DNA from: Flavobacteriales bacterium CG18_big_fil_WC_8_21_14_2_50_32_9
GTDB taxonomy: Bacteria; Bacteroidota; Bacteroidia; Flavobacteriales_E; Vicingaceae
NCBI GenBank assembly: GCA_002770955.1
Contig: PCUH01000098.1
Coordinates: 3,282 to 10,372 of the forward strand
Reading direction: 5' to 3'
DNA length: 7,091 nt
Below the pieces are notes generated by a model. It searched no databases and was not told the origin of the DNA. It saw only the letters and a list, made by a program, of their open reading frames with translations. Below, piece by piece: positions 1-6,416 of the stretch; position 1 is the stretch's first letter, and every line of letters begins with the position of its first letter. The translations under genes were made by a program, and so were the position numbers.

Positions 1-376
1 CAATAGAAGTAGTATCTATTTTTGCAAAACCTTGAACAATAGCAAATTTTCCAGCCGCATCTTTAGGAACAAAAAAATCATAATCCTTAAATCTAACTCT
101 CATTTCTTTATCTTCTCCTAAATTAATAGTCATCCAACATCCTTTTTTTGCACAAACTTCATTAATTGGTGCAATCAATTTAGTGTATAATGAGTCTTTC
201 CCTTCGAATTGAGTTAAAAATTCAGCCGTAGTTATTGCTCCTTCTTCGGAAATATCTTCACCGTGCTTGGTAATTACTACTTCAACTTCTTCAACAACCT
301 CTTGAGTTTGGTTTTGTTGTTCATTAGTGCAAGCAAAAAATACTATTGTACTTGCTAAAAAAAATATTTTTTTCAT
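1..376 (-). CDS. DUF4920 family lipoprotein, C-terminus missing at window edge
   Basis: The first 125 codons are visible and the frame is still open at the left edge. The N-terminus is a short lipoprotein signal: two lysines, a hydrophobic stretch, and a lipobox-like FFAC with the acceptor cysteine at residue 16, so the mature protein should be lipid-anchored in the cell envelope. A Gln/Glu-rich linker (about 17-35) follows, then a globular domain whose VCAKKGCWM segment (cysteines 75 and 80) and RVRFKDYDFFVPKD segment (94-105) I recognise as the DUF4920 signature of Bacteroidota. The function of that family is not known to me; the paired cysteines beside a tryptophan suggest a metal or redox site, which is inference. 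The start is chosen because it gives the complete signal peptide and lies about 25 nt after a promoter-like box. The gene follows the GtrA gene on the same strand after a gap of about 75 bp. Confidence 0.85.
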   Translation of the reverse strand, partial: MKKIFFLASTIVFFACTNEQQNQTQEVVEEVEVVITKHGEDISEEGAITTAEFLTQFEGKDSLYTKLIAPINEVCAKKGCWMTINLGEDKEMRVRFKDYDFFVPKDAAGKFAIVQGFAKIDTTSI

Positions 377-401
377 TTTTATGTATTTAATTAATTGAGA
401 G

Positions 402-409
402 CAAAAATA
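402..409 (-). promoter_or_regulatory. Candidate Bacteroidota -7 box for the DUF4920 gene
   Basis: Read on the minus strand this is TATTTTTG, matching the Bacteroidota -7 consensus TAnnTTTG. It lies about 25 nt upstream of the DUF4920 start, which is the usual distance for a short leader. The upstream -33 element is only T-rich with no clear TTG, so the call rests on the -7 box and position. If real, the lipoprotein gene has its own transcript rather than depending on readthrough from the GtrA gene. Confidence 0.45.
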
Positions 410-451
410 ATTGATTCCATCAGAAAAACTAATGATTTTAATTATAAATCC

Positions 452-844
452 TTATTTTTTAAAAACAAAATATTTCTGAAGAGTAAAATTGTAGGTTATC
501 GCTACTATAATTGCTGTGAATATGCGAGAATAGTTTTCATGAATAAGAAACAATTCTGTGATAGCAAAAACGAGTAAGGTATTTAATACCAAACTTCCTG
601 CTGAAACCATTACGTAACGACTAATTTGAATAGCTAATTTTTTTTCTTTGGATGAAAACGCCCAATTTCTACATAAAATAAAATTAATTAAAGCACCACA
701 CAATGCTCCAATTGCTGTTGCAGCAACATACCAAACATGAAACTCATCTTTTAAAATAAAAAAAACGGCAAAATCCATTAAAGTAGCAGAAATTGCAGCT
801 GTTTGGTATTTTAAAAATGAAAGTATAAACGATTTCTTCTTCAT
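452..844 (-). CDS. GtrA-family four-helix membrane protein
   Basis: This 130-residue protein has the size and layout of the GtrA/DPMS transmembrane family: four hydrophobic segments at about 15-32, 37-57, 76-98 and 106-124, with the two typical aromatic/basic motifs at the ends of the halves (NFILCRNWAF at 54-63 and YNFTLQKYFVF at 118-128). Family members are linked to moving or presenting polyprenyl-linked sugars across the inner membrane, often with a glycosyltransferase; no glycosyltransferase is visible here. The start codon overlaps the stop of the upstream pgpA-like gene by four bases (ATGA), which indicates translational coupling and a shared transcript. Family assignment is secure; the substrate is unknown. 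A role in handling inositol- or glycerol-based lipids made with PgpA is inference from the pairing only. Confidence 0.88.
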   Translation of the reverse strand: MKKKSFILSFLKYQTAAISATLMDFAVFFILKDEFHVWYVAATAIGALCGALINFILCRNWAFSSKEKKLAIQISRYVMVSAGSLVLNTLLVFAITELFLIHENYSRIFTAIIVAITYNFTLQKYFVFKK

Positions 845-1317
845 AGAAAATACAAAATAAGTTGAAGCACCAAATTAGCATAAATACCTGCCAACACATC
901 ATCTGCCATCACGCCTATTCCTCCTTTAAAATTTTCCATTTTTCGAATACCCAAAGGTTTTAAAATATCAAAAAATCGAAACAAACCAAAAGCCAAAAAC
1001 AAGTTTAGCCATGTAAAAGGCACGAAAATCATGGCTATCCATACACCAACAAGTTCATCAATAACAACCTTTGATGGATCTTTTCCCCACTCTCTTTCTA
1101 ACTGATTCGTAGCATAAATTCCTATTAAAGCTACTACTATAATTAGCCCAATAAAAAGCCCAGGATTGGGATAGGATGGAAAGATTTGAATTTGATTAAA
1201 CGCCCACAAAAAGACACAACCAACTATTGCTCCAGCAGTTCCTGGTGCAATAGGAGAAAAACCAGCACCAAATGTAGTTACAATTAAAATATGAAGTTGT
1301 TTCATTGCATTTTTCAT
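841..1317 (-). CDS. pgpA: PgpA-type phosphatidylglycerophosphatase (phospholipid phosphatase)
   Basis: A 158-residue integral membrane protein with the three conserved blocks of the PgpA family: GAGFSPIAPGTAGA at 17-30, the acidic VVIDELVG block at 84-91, and FFDILKPLG (115-123) leading to GGIGVMADDVLAG (132-144), whose paired aspartates and the earlier D/E are the expected metal-binding, catalytic residues. The classical reaction removes phosphate from phosphatidylglycerol phosphate to give phosphatidylglycerol at the inner membrane. In Bacteroidota, PgpA homologues have also been linked to dephosphorylating phosphatidylinositol phosphate; no inositol synthase or CDP-alcohol transferase is visible here, so the substrate is left open. 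The start at 1317 follows a promoter-like box by about 35 nt; a second methionine four codons in is an alternative start. First gene of a two-gene unit with the GtrA gene. Confidence 0.92.
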   Translation of the reverse strand: MKNAMKQLHILIVTTFGAGFSPIAPGTAGAIVGCVFLWAFNQIQIFPSYPNPGLFIGLIIVVALIGIYATNQLEREWGKDPSKVVIDELVGVWIAMIFVPFTWLNLFLAFGLFRFFDILKPLGIRKMENFKGGIGVMADDVLAGIYANLVLQLILYFL

Positions 1318-1352
1318 CTATAGTTTCAAGTAACAAAACTAAGTTTCTTTTT

Positions 1353-1360
1353 CAAATTTA
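1353..1360 (-). promoter_or_regulatory. Candidate -7 box driving pgpA-gtrA
   Basis: On the minus strand the site reads TAAATTTG, a full match to TAnnTTTG, about 36 nt upstream of the PgpA start. No good TTG lies at the usual 19-20 nt upstream; the region is T-rich instead. It is one half of a divergent pair with the identical box at 1471-1478 on the plus strand. The 195-bp gap between the two starts contains no ORF or other structure that I can support. Confidence 0.5.
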
Positions 1361-1448
1361 GTAAATATGAAATAACCTCTTAAAAAACAATGTCAATAAG
1401 TGCAAATATAAATGTTAAATTAAAGTTAAAAAAATAAGCAAATTTTAA

Positions 1449-1478
1449 TTCTTCATAGGAAAAAAGGGAGTAAATTTG
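1449..1478 (+). promoter_or_regulatory. Candidate rpoD promoter (TAnnTTTG type)
   Basis: TAAATTTG at 1471-1478 matches the Bacteroidota -7 consensus; 19 nt upstream is a weak -33 element (TTC at 1449-1451 where TTG is expected). The box ends 34 nt before the rpoD start codon, implying a leader of roughly 25-30 nt. The start codon is preceded by AT-rich sequence with no Shine-Dalgarno motif, as is usual in this phylum. Confidence 0.5.
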
Positions 1479-1512
1479 CATTCCTATCTTACGTTAACAT
1501 AAATTATCTTTA

Positions 1513-2379
1513 ATGAGACAATTAAAAATTACTAAATCTATTACCAACCGTGATAGTGCTTCTTTGGATAAATATTTACAAGAAATTGGACGTGAAGAAC
1601 TTATAACAGCTGAAGATGAAGTAGAATTGGCTCAACGAATTAGACAGGGAGATTCAATAGCTCTTGAAAAATTAGTAAAAGCCAACTTAAGATTTGTAGT
1701 TTCGGTATCAAAACAATATCAAAATCAAGGACTTACACTACCCGATTTAATCAATGAAGGAAATTTAGGTTTGATAAAAGCCGCTCAGCGTTTTGATGAA
1801 ACACGTGGATTCAAATTTATTTCTTATGCAGTTTGGTGGATACGTCAATCCATCTTGCAAGCAATAGCCGAACAATCTAGAATTGTACGTTTGCCACTAA
1901 ATCAAGTTGGCTCTTTAAATAGAATAAAAAAAACATTCTCTAAATTAGAACAAGAATTCGAAAGAGAGCCATCAGCAGATGAGATTGCAGATTTGTTAGA
2001 TATAGCTAGAGAAAAAGTAACGGATTCTACTTTAATTTCTGGAAGACATGTTTCTATGGACGCACCTTTTGGAAATGACGAAGATGGAGGTAATTTATTA
2101 GACATACTTTCTAATAGTGATGCTCCAAGAACAGATTTACTATTGATGAATGAATCTCTACAAAAAGAAATAGACCGCTCATTATCAACACTTACAGACA
2201 GAGAGAAAGAAGTAATTATTTTATTTTATGGTATAGGAGTTCCTCATCCACTTTCATTAGAAGAAATTGGTGAAAAATTTGAACTAACAAGAGAACGAGT
2301 GAGACAAATCAAGGAGAAAGGAATTAGAAGATTAAGACATTCATCAAAAAGCAAATTATTAAAAGCGTATTTAGGATGA
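1513..2379 (+). CDS. rpoD: Primary sigma factor RpoD/SigA (sigma-70 family)
   Basis: The 288-residue protein directs RNA polymerase to housekeeping promoters. Visible parts: region 1.2 (about 14-47, ASLDKYLQEIGREELITAED), region 2 (about 54-121) with the core-binding DLINEGNLGLIKA stretch and the YAVWWIRQ segment of 2.3-2.4 that melts the promoter and reads the -10/-7 element, region 3 (about 128-200), and region 4 (about 217-284) with the helix-turn-helix LSLEEIGEKFELTRERVRQIKEKG that reads the -33 element. Region 1.1 is absent, which is normal for the short group 1 sigma factors of Bacteroidota, whose usual length of about 287 it matches. It recognises the TAnnTTTG promoters seen elsewhere in the window, including possibly its own. 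It is divergent from pgpA and followed by a 160-bp gap with repeats. No damage or missing motif is visible. Confidence 0.97.
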   Translation: MRQLKITKSITNRDSASLDKYLQEIGREELITAEDEVELAQRIRQGDSIALEKLVKANLRFVVSVSKQYQNQGLTLPDLINEGNLGLIKAAQRFDETRGFKFISYAVWWIRQSILQAIAEQSRIVRLPLNQVGSLNRIKKTFSKLEQEFEREPSADEIADLLDIAREKVTDSTLISGRHVSMDAPFGNDEDGGNLLDILSNSDAPRTDLLLMNESLQKEIDRSLSTLTDREKEVIILFYGIGVPHPLSLEEIGEKFELTRERVRQIKEKGIRRLRHSSKSKLLKAYLG

Positions 2380-2385
2380 TAAACA

Positions 2386-2414
2386 ATGTGTGGATGTGTG
2401 GATGTGTGGATGTG
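2386..2414 (+). repeat. 8-bp tandem repeat, about 3.6 copies
   Basis: The unit ATGTGTGG occurs three times without a mismatch (2386-2393, 2394-2401, 2402-2409) followed by a partial copy ATGTG. It begins six bases after the rpoD stop codon, so it would lie in the 3' end of the rpoD transcript. Its G-rich, GT-rich composition stands out against the AT-rich surroundings. Copy number is likely to vary between strains through slippage (inference). Confidence 0.9.
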
Positions 2415-2467
2415 AGAATAAAAGAATTTTTAAATGTTGAGTGTTAATTTTAAATAATTTCTAATTA

Positions 2468-2518
2468 CTTCCAACCTCCAACTATACAAACTTTATGAAC
2501 TTGTAACTTAAAAAACTT
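2468..2518 (+). repeat. Degenerate short repeats upstream of gap
   Basis: Two adjacent heptamers CTTCCAA and CCTCCAA (2468-2481) are followed by four AACTT motifs at 2489, 2498, 2505 and 2514, spaced 9, 7 and 9 bp. The pattern is loose and could partly be AT-rich chance, but it sits in the same place relative to the next start codon as the stronger heptamer arrays before the HEAT and DUF1573 genes. I see no convincing TAnnTTTG promoter in the 160-bp gap. Confidence 0.35.
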
Positions 2519-2539
2519 TAATATATAAATTCTTAAAAA

Positions 2540-4000
2540 ATGGAAATCCTTGACAAAAACAAAACGTACGAAGATAATTTAAATCTGTATGTAAAACGCG
2601 AAAAAGCAGCAGTTAAACTTATAAGCTCAATAGGTTATCTGATGTATGAAAAATCAATTGAGCTTGTTCTTTTTAGAAATCCATTAGTTGATAAAAGCAT
2701 TTCAGAAATACTTAACTTACATGCTAAAGCAAAAAGTATAGCTTTCAATCCTGTTGATATTTTTGATACTTCTTCGTTGGCAAAAGAACTCAAAACACTT
2801 GAAATTGCCCCTTCAAAAATTGACATAGGCAAATTAGCTGCTGAATGGAATAAGCAAAAATCAGATTACACTTCTCAAGCAGACTTTTTAAAAGCTAAAC
2901 TTACTGGTTTTGAAAGTTCTGAAGACCATAATATAAAGCCAAAAGATATTGTATTATTTGGATTTGGACGAATTGGAAGGTTAGCCGCAAGAGAATTAGT
3001 AAAACAAGCAGGAAAAGGACAGCAATTACGTCTTAGAGCAATTGTAACAAGAACTGTTTCTGAAACCGAAATGATTAAAAGAGCCGCTTTATTAAGAAAT
3101 GATTCTGTTCATGGAATGTTTTCTGGTAGCGTGGATGTTGATGTTGAAAATAAAGCACTTATTATCAATGGTCAAATTGTGAAAATGATTGAAGCTAACA
3201 ATCCTGAAGATGTTAACTATACTGAATATGGAATTAATGATGCTTTACTTATTGACAACACGGGAGTTTTTACAACCCGCGAACAATTAGCTAGACATAC
3301 ACAAGCAAAAGGAATTAGTAAAGTTTTATTAACCGCTCCAGGAAAAGAAGTTCCTAATGTTGTTTATGGAATAAATGAAGATACATTAGATTTAGAAAAC
3401 GAAACTATTTTCTCTGCAGCCTCATGTACCACCAATGCAATATCTCCTATTCTTCATGTAGTTGAAAACGAATTAGGTGTTGTTAAAGGACACATTGAAA
3501 CTGTTCATGCCTATACCAATGACCAAAACCTGTTGGATAATATGCACAAAAAACCCAGAAGAGGAAGATCTGCTGCTGTAAACATGGTTATTACCTCAAC
3601 TGGAGCAGGAAATGCTGTTACAAAAGTAATTCCATCGCTAAAAAATAAATTAACAGCCAATGCTGTGCGTGTTCCTACACCAAATGGTTCATTAGCAATT
3701 CTGAGTTTGGAGGTAAACAAAAATACTTCAATTGAAGAAGTGAACGAACTTATCAGAAAAGCAGCTCTTCAAGGTAAATTAGTAAACCAAATTAAATACG
3801 AAAATGATCCTGAACTAGTATCTACGGACATTATTGGAAACATTTGTTGTTCCGTTTTTGATAGCAACGCAACCATTGTTTCTGTAGATAAAAAAAACAT
3901 TGTGCTTTATGTTTGGTATGATAACGAATTTGGCTACACCAAACAAGTTATCCGCTTAGCTAAACATATTGCTAAAGTTAGAAGACTTATTTATTATTAA
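2540..4000 (+). CDS. gap: Long-form glyceraldehyde-3-phosphate dehydrogenase
   Basis: A cytosolic glycolytic/gluconeogenic enzyme interconverting glyceraldehyde 3-phosphate and 1,3-bisphosphoglycerate. At 486 residues it is about 150 longer than classical GapA because of an N-terminal, probably helical extension (1-135) of unknown role. The Rossmann nucleotide-binding motif is GFGRIGR at 141-147; the catalytic domain has SAASCTTNAISP with the nucleophile Cys296, TVHAYTNDQN with the base His323, RRGRSAA (341-347), RVPTPNGS (377-384) and WYDNEFGYT (459-467). All catalytic residues are intact. At the end of the second beta strand, where NAD-specific enzymes carry AIND, this protein reads AIVT (167-170), so the aspartate that selects NAD is missing; use of NADP is a reasonable inference. 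Long GAPDHs of this kind are common in Bacteroidota, often beside a separate short GapA elsewhere. The ATG follows an A-rich stretch without a Shine-Dalgarno sequence. Confidence 0.95.
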   Translation: MEILDKNKTYEDNLNLYVKREKAAVKLISSIGYLMYEKSIELVLFRNPLVDKSISEILNLHAKAKSIAFNPVDIFDTSSLAKELKTLEIAPSKIDIGKLAAEWNKQKSDYTSQADFLKAKLTGFESSEDHNIKPKDIVLFGFGRIGRLAARELVKQAGKGQQLRLRAIVTRTVSETEMIKRAALLRNDSVHGMFSGSVDVDVENKALIINGQIVKMIEANNPEDVNYTEYGINDALLIDNTGVFTTREQLARHTQAKGISKVLLTAPGKEVPNVVYGINEDTLDLENETIFSAASCTTNAISPILHVVENELGVVKGHIETVHAYTNDQNLLDNMHKKPRRGRSAAVNMVITSTGAGNAVTKVIPSLKNKLTANAVRVPTPNGSLAILSLEVNKNTSIEEVNELIRKAALQGKLVNQIKYENDPELVSTDIIGNICCSVFDSNATIVSVDKKNIVLYVWYDNEFGYTKQVIRLAKHIAKVRRLIYY

Positions 4001-4008
4001 GTAAAGGG

Positions 4009-4109
4009 ATTAGTAGTTAGGTGTTAGGAGTTAGGAGTTAGATCATTACTAACCACTTACACCTACAAAAACCTAACTACTAATTACTAACACCTAAACC
4101 CTAACACCT
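4009..4109. repeat. Palindromic array of TTAGGnn-type heptamers
   Basis: Five uninterrupted heptamers on the plus strand (TTAGTAG, TTAGGTG, TTAGGAG, TTAGGAG, TTAGATC; 4010-4044) are followed by the complementary kind in phase: AACCTAA, CTACTAA, TTACTAA, CACCTAA, ACCCTAA (4070-4104), with looser copies between (TTACTAA at 4046, CCACTTA at 4053). The halves pair: 4009-4022 is the perfect inverse of 4071-4084 (14 bp), while 4017-4027 also pairs with 4087-4097 (11 bp) and 4019-4028 with 4100-4109 (10 bp), so several hairpin registers compete. It fills almost the whole gap between gap and the HEAT gene, ending 9 bp before the next ATG. It could end the gap transcript or control the next gene, but no terminator T-run follows the 14-bp stem. 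Confidence 0.9.
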
Positions 4110-4118
4110 TTTTCCTTT

Positions 4119-4655
4119 ATGCCTAAAATAAAAAGAAACGATAATAAATTCAACAACATCATTAAAGACCTCTTATCGGGGGATAATCAAAAAATTTTAG
4201 TTGCAATTAAACAATTAAGAATTAGTGGTAAACCAGAAGCAATTCATCCCATTTTAGATGTTTACATAGAAAATAATAATGCTGAAATTAAACAAGAAAT
4301 TAGTTCCTTGCTTTTTGATTTAAAATTAGAAAAAGCAATAGATGAACTAATCAAAGCCATCTCCTCAAAAAAATACAGTGAAATAAAACCATTTATCATT
4401 TCAATTTTTTGGCAATCAGGTTTGGATGTTAGTAATCACATTGATTTTTTAATTAAACAGGCTATAAAAAATGATTACTTAGTCTGTTTGGAAGTGTTAA
4501 CCGTAATAGAAAATTTTGACGCAACTTTTAACGAAGAAGAAATTAACGACTTGATTCTAGATTTAGAAGAAGCCATAGAAGAAGACGAAACCGAAAAACA
4601 AAATTTACTGCTTAGTCTAAAAGCAGTTCTCCAACAATTAAATGTTGACTTTTAA
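4119..4655 (+). CDS. Small HEAT-repeat-like protein
   Basis: A 178-residue soluble protein with no signal peptide or membrane segment. The sequence is almost entirely predicted amphipathic helix pairs: helices around 12-30, 34-52, 55-66, 70-82, 87-97, 104-124 and a C-terminal region at about 137-175. The segment from 19 to 82 (QKILVAIKQLRISGKPEAIHP and following) has the alternation of a HEAT/ARM-type solenoid, in which paired helices form a protein-binding scaffold. The C-terminal part is strongly acidic (LDLEEAIEEDETEK, 147-160). Homologues with this look occur in Flavobacteriales; I know of no assigned function. The start is directly preceded by a pyrimidine run rather than a ribosome binding site. 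The S41 protease gene lies 68 bp downstream but has its own promoter-like box, so a functional link is uncertain. Confidence 0.75.
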   Translation: MPKIKRNDNKFNNIIKDLLSGDNQKILVAIKQLRISGKPEAIHPILDVYIENNNAEIKQEISSLLFDLKLEKAIDELIKAISSKKYSEIKPFIISIFWQSGLDVSNHIDFLIKQAIKNDYLVCLEVLTVIENFDATFNEEEINDLILDLEEAIEEDETEKQNLLLSLKAVLQQLNVDF

Positions 4656-4667
4656 TACCTATTCTTA

Positions 4668-4697
4668 TTTTATACTCAATCCATTTTCTTAAATTTG
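4668..4697 (+). promoter_or_regulatory. Candidate promoter for the S41 protease gene
   Basis: TAAATTTG at 4690-4697 matches the -7 consensus; a TTT at 4668-4670 stands 19 nt upstream in place of TTG. The box ends 26 nt before the protease start. An imperfect dyad overlaps the box and the expected transcription start: TTTGTTAA (4694-4701) and TTAAACAAA (4707-4715) around TCATG, with one bulged base. It may be an operator, or chance in AT-rich DNA. Confidence 0.5.
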
Positions 4698-4723
4698 TTA
4701 ATCATGTTAAACAAACTGAACTA

Positions 4724-6322
4724 ATGACTATTAAAAAGACACACATATTTATTATTTTCTTATTTATTTTTACCAACTTCTCGTTTTCTCAGCAACGCTC
4801 AACAGCTGGAAGTCAGAAAATAGATAATTTACTGCAACTGATTAATTATGCTTATGTTGATTCTACCAATGAAAATAAATTAGTAGAAACAGCCATAGTT
4901 GCTCTTTTAAAAGATTTAGACCCTCATTCTGTATATATTCCAAGAGATGAACTCGAAAAAATGAACGAGCCATTAGTTGGAAATTTTGAAGGAATTGGCA
5001 TACAATTCAACATTCATCACGACACGTTAATTGTAGTTTCTCCTATTCCAAGTGGTCCTTCCGAAAGAGTAGGAATACAGGCTGGTGATAAAATAATTGA
5101 AGTGGATAAAAAAAATATTGCTGGCATAGGCTTACAAAATAGCGATGTACAAGATAAATTGCGTGGAAAAAAAGGAACAAAAGTAGAAGTAGGAATTAAA
5201 CGAAAAGGAGAGAAAGAACTGTTGAATTTTACTATAATAAGAGATAAGATTCCCATTTTTAGCGTGGATGCTTCTTATATGTTAGATAACGAAACAGGCT
5301 ATATTAAAATAAATCGTTTTGCTGAAAAAACCATAGATGAATTCAGAGAAGGATTAGCAGCTCTAAAAACCCAAAATGTTAAAAACCTTATTGTTGATTT
5401 ACGAGGAAATGGTGGTGGCTACTTGAAAACAGCCATTCAACTTGCTGACGAATTTTTAGACCAAAACAAACGTATTGTTTACACTAAAGGATTAAATAGC
5501 CCTCAACAAGATTATTATACAACCGAAAAAGGTGGTTTTGAAACTGGTAAATTAGTAGTATTAATTGATGAAGGTTCTGCATCTGCTTCAGAAATTGTGA
5601 GCGGTGCTATTCAGGATTATGACAGAGGGCTAATAATTGGCAGACGTTCTTTTGGTAAAGGATTGGTTCAAAAACCATTTTCATTGATTGATGGCTCTGC
5701 AGTTCGGTTAACTGTTTCTAGGTATTATACTCCTTCTGGAAGAAGTATTCAACGACCTTATGATGATGGAAAAGAAGCTTATTACAAAGAATTTTCCAGA
5801 CGATATGAGCATGGAGAATTTTCCAACCAAGACAGTATTGTTTTTCCTGATTCATTAAAATTTTCGACATTAATTAGCAAAAGAACCGTTTATGGCGGGG
5901 GTGGAATAATGCCTGATGTATTTGTTCCAATAGATACAAGTATGGCTTCAGAATATTTTAGCAAAGTATTAAGAAAAGGTTTGATTAACGAATTTTCATT
6001 AGACTACACGCAATTAAATAGAGAAGAACTATTTAGTAAATACAATAGCGTTATTAATTTCAAAACTAATTTTAATGCTGAAACTGAATTGTTGGAGTCA
6101 TTTATCGCTTATGCTGAAAAAAATGAAGTAGAACGAAATGATGAACAAATAGCAATTTCCAAAGATTTTATGTTGGCACGAATAAAAGCCGTTATCGCTC
6201 GAAATTTATGGGATAATTCAGCCTATTATCAAGTTATTAGTGATATTGATGATGCTGTGCAAATTGCGTTGAAGGAAATAAATGGCTCAACTTTTAAAAA
6301 AGAAAAAATAGTATATAAATAA
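4724..6322 (+). CDS. S41 family C-terminal processing peptidase, exported
   Basis: A 532-residue serine protease of the CtpA/Prc type, which trims or degrades envelope proteins. The first 22 residues form a Sec signal peptide (lysines, then an Ile/Phe-rich core, cleavage probably after SFS), so it acts in the periplasm. Order of domains: N-terminal helical part with LLKDLDPHSVYI (61-72), PDZ domain (about 85-165) with its FEGIGIQF binding loop (88-95), then the protease core with LIVDLRGNGGGYL (222-234), DEGSASASEIVSGA (282-295) and GRRSFGKGLVQ (306-316). Ser287 and Lys312 form the catalytic dyad with Gln316, at the 25 and 4 residue spacings seen in Prc and CtpB. GGGGIMPDV (391-399) is the usual end of the core, followed by a C-terminal helical region of about 130 residues found in Bacteroidota members. 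Everything needed for activity is present. The substrate is unknown. Confidence 0.95.
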   Translation: MTIKKTHIFIIFLFIFTNFSFSQQRSTAGSQKIDNLLQLINYAYVDSTNENKLVETAIVALLKDLDPHSVYIPRDELEKMNEPLVGNFEGIGIQFNIHHDTLIVVSPIPSGPSERVGIQAGDKIIEVDKKNIAGIGLQNSDVQDKLRGKKGTKVEVGIKRKGEKELLNFTIIRDKIPIFSVDASYMLDNETGYIKINRFAEKTIDEFREGLAALKTQNVKNLIVDLRGNGGGYLKTAIQLADEFLDQNKRIVYTKGLNSPQQDYYTTEKGGFETGKLVVLIDEGSASASEIVSGAIQDYDRGLIIGRRSFGKGLVQKPFSLIDGSAVRLTVSRYYTPSGRSIQRPYDDGKEAYYKEFSRRYEHGEFSNQDSIVFPDSLKFSTLISKRTVYGGGGIMPDVFVPIDTSMASEYFSKVLRKGLINEFSLDYTQLNREELFSKYNSVINFKTNFNAETELLESFIAYAEKNEVERNDEQIAISKDFMLARIKAVIARNLWDNSAYYQVISDIDDAVQIALKEINGSTFKKEKIVYK

Positions 6323-6416
6323 GTTTTGTAAATTTGTGGTAATTACTCAGCAACTAATTTACCAATAAAATAGCCACAGATTCACAGATTAAGCAATACA
6401 TAAATAATAATTACGC

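Noticed and set aside
395..577. Plus-strand 60-codon open frame opposite the end of the GtrA gene
   Set aside because: It overlaps the antisense strand of a clear GtrA coding region and its Lys/Ile/Phe-rich product reflects AT-rich composition, with no recognisable domain.
1902..2105. Minus-strand open frame inside rpoD
   Set aside because: It is wholly antisense to conserved sigma factor regions 3 and has no family resemblance or promoter.
2635..2832. Minus-strand open frame inside the GAPDH N-terminal extension
   Set aside because: Shadow of the real frame; the plus-strand protein continues without a break through it.
3511..3720. Minus-strand open frame inside the GAPDH catalytic domain
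   Set aside because: Antisense to highly conserved catalytic sequence; no independent support.
4009..4109. CRISPR array or G-quadruplex
   Set aside because: The heptamers are contiguous with no spacers, so it is not a CRISPR. Only three GG tracts occur in the plus-strand half before the unit changes to TTAGATC, too few for a good four-tract quadruplex.
5017..5256. Minus-strand open frame inside the protease PDZ domain
   Set aside because: Antisense shadow of a conserved domain with no recognisable product.
6329..6336. TAAATTTG as a promoter for the DUF1573 gene
   Set aside because: It matches the -7 box but has no TTG-like element upstream, lies about 240 nt before the start, and falls in the flank of the inverted-repeat element.
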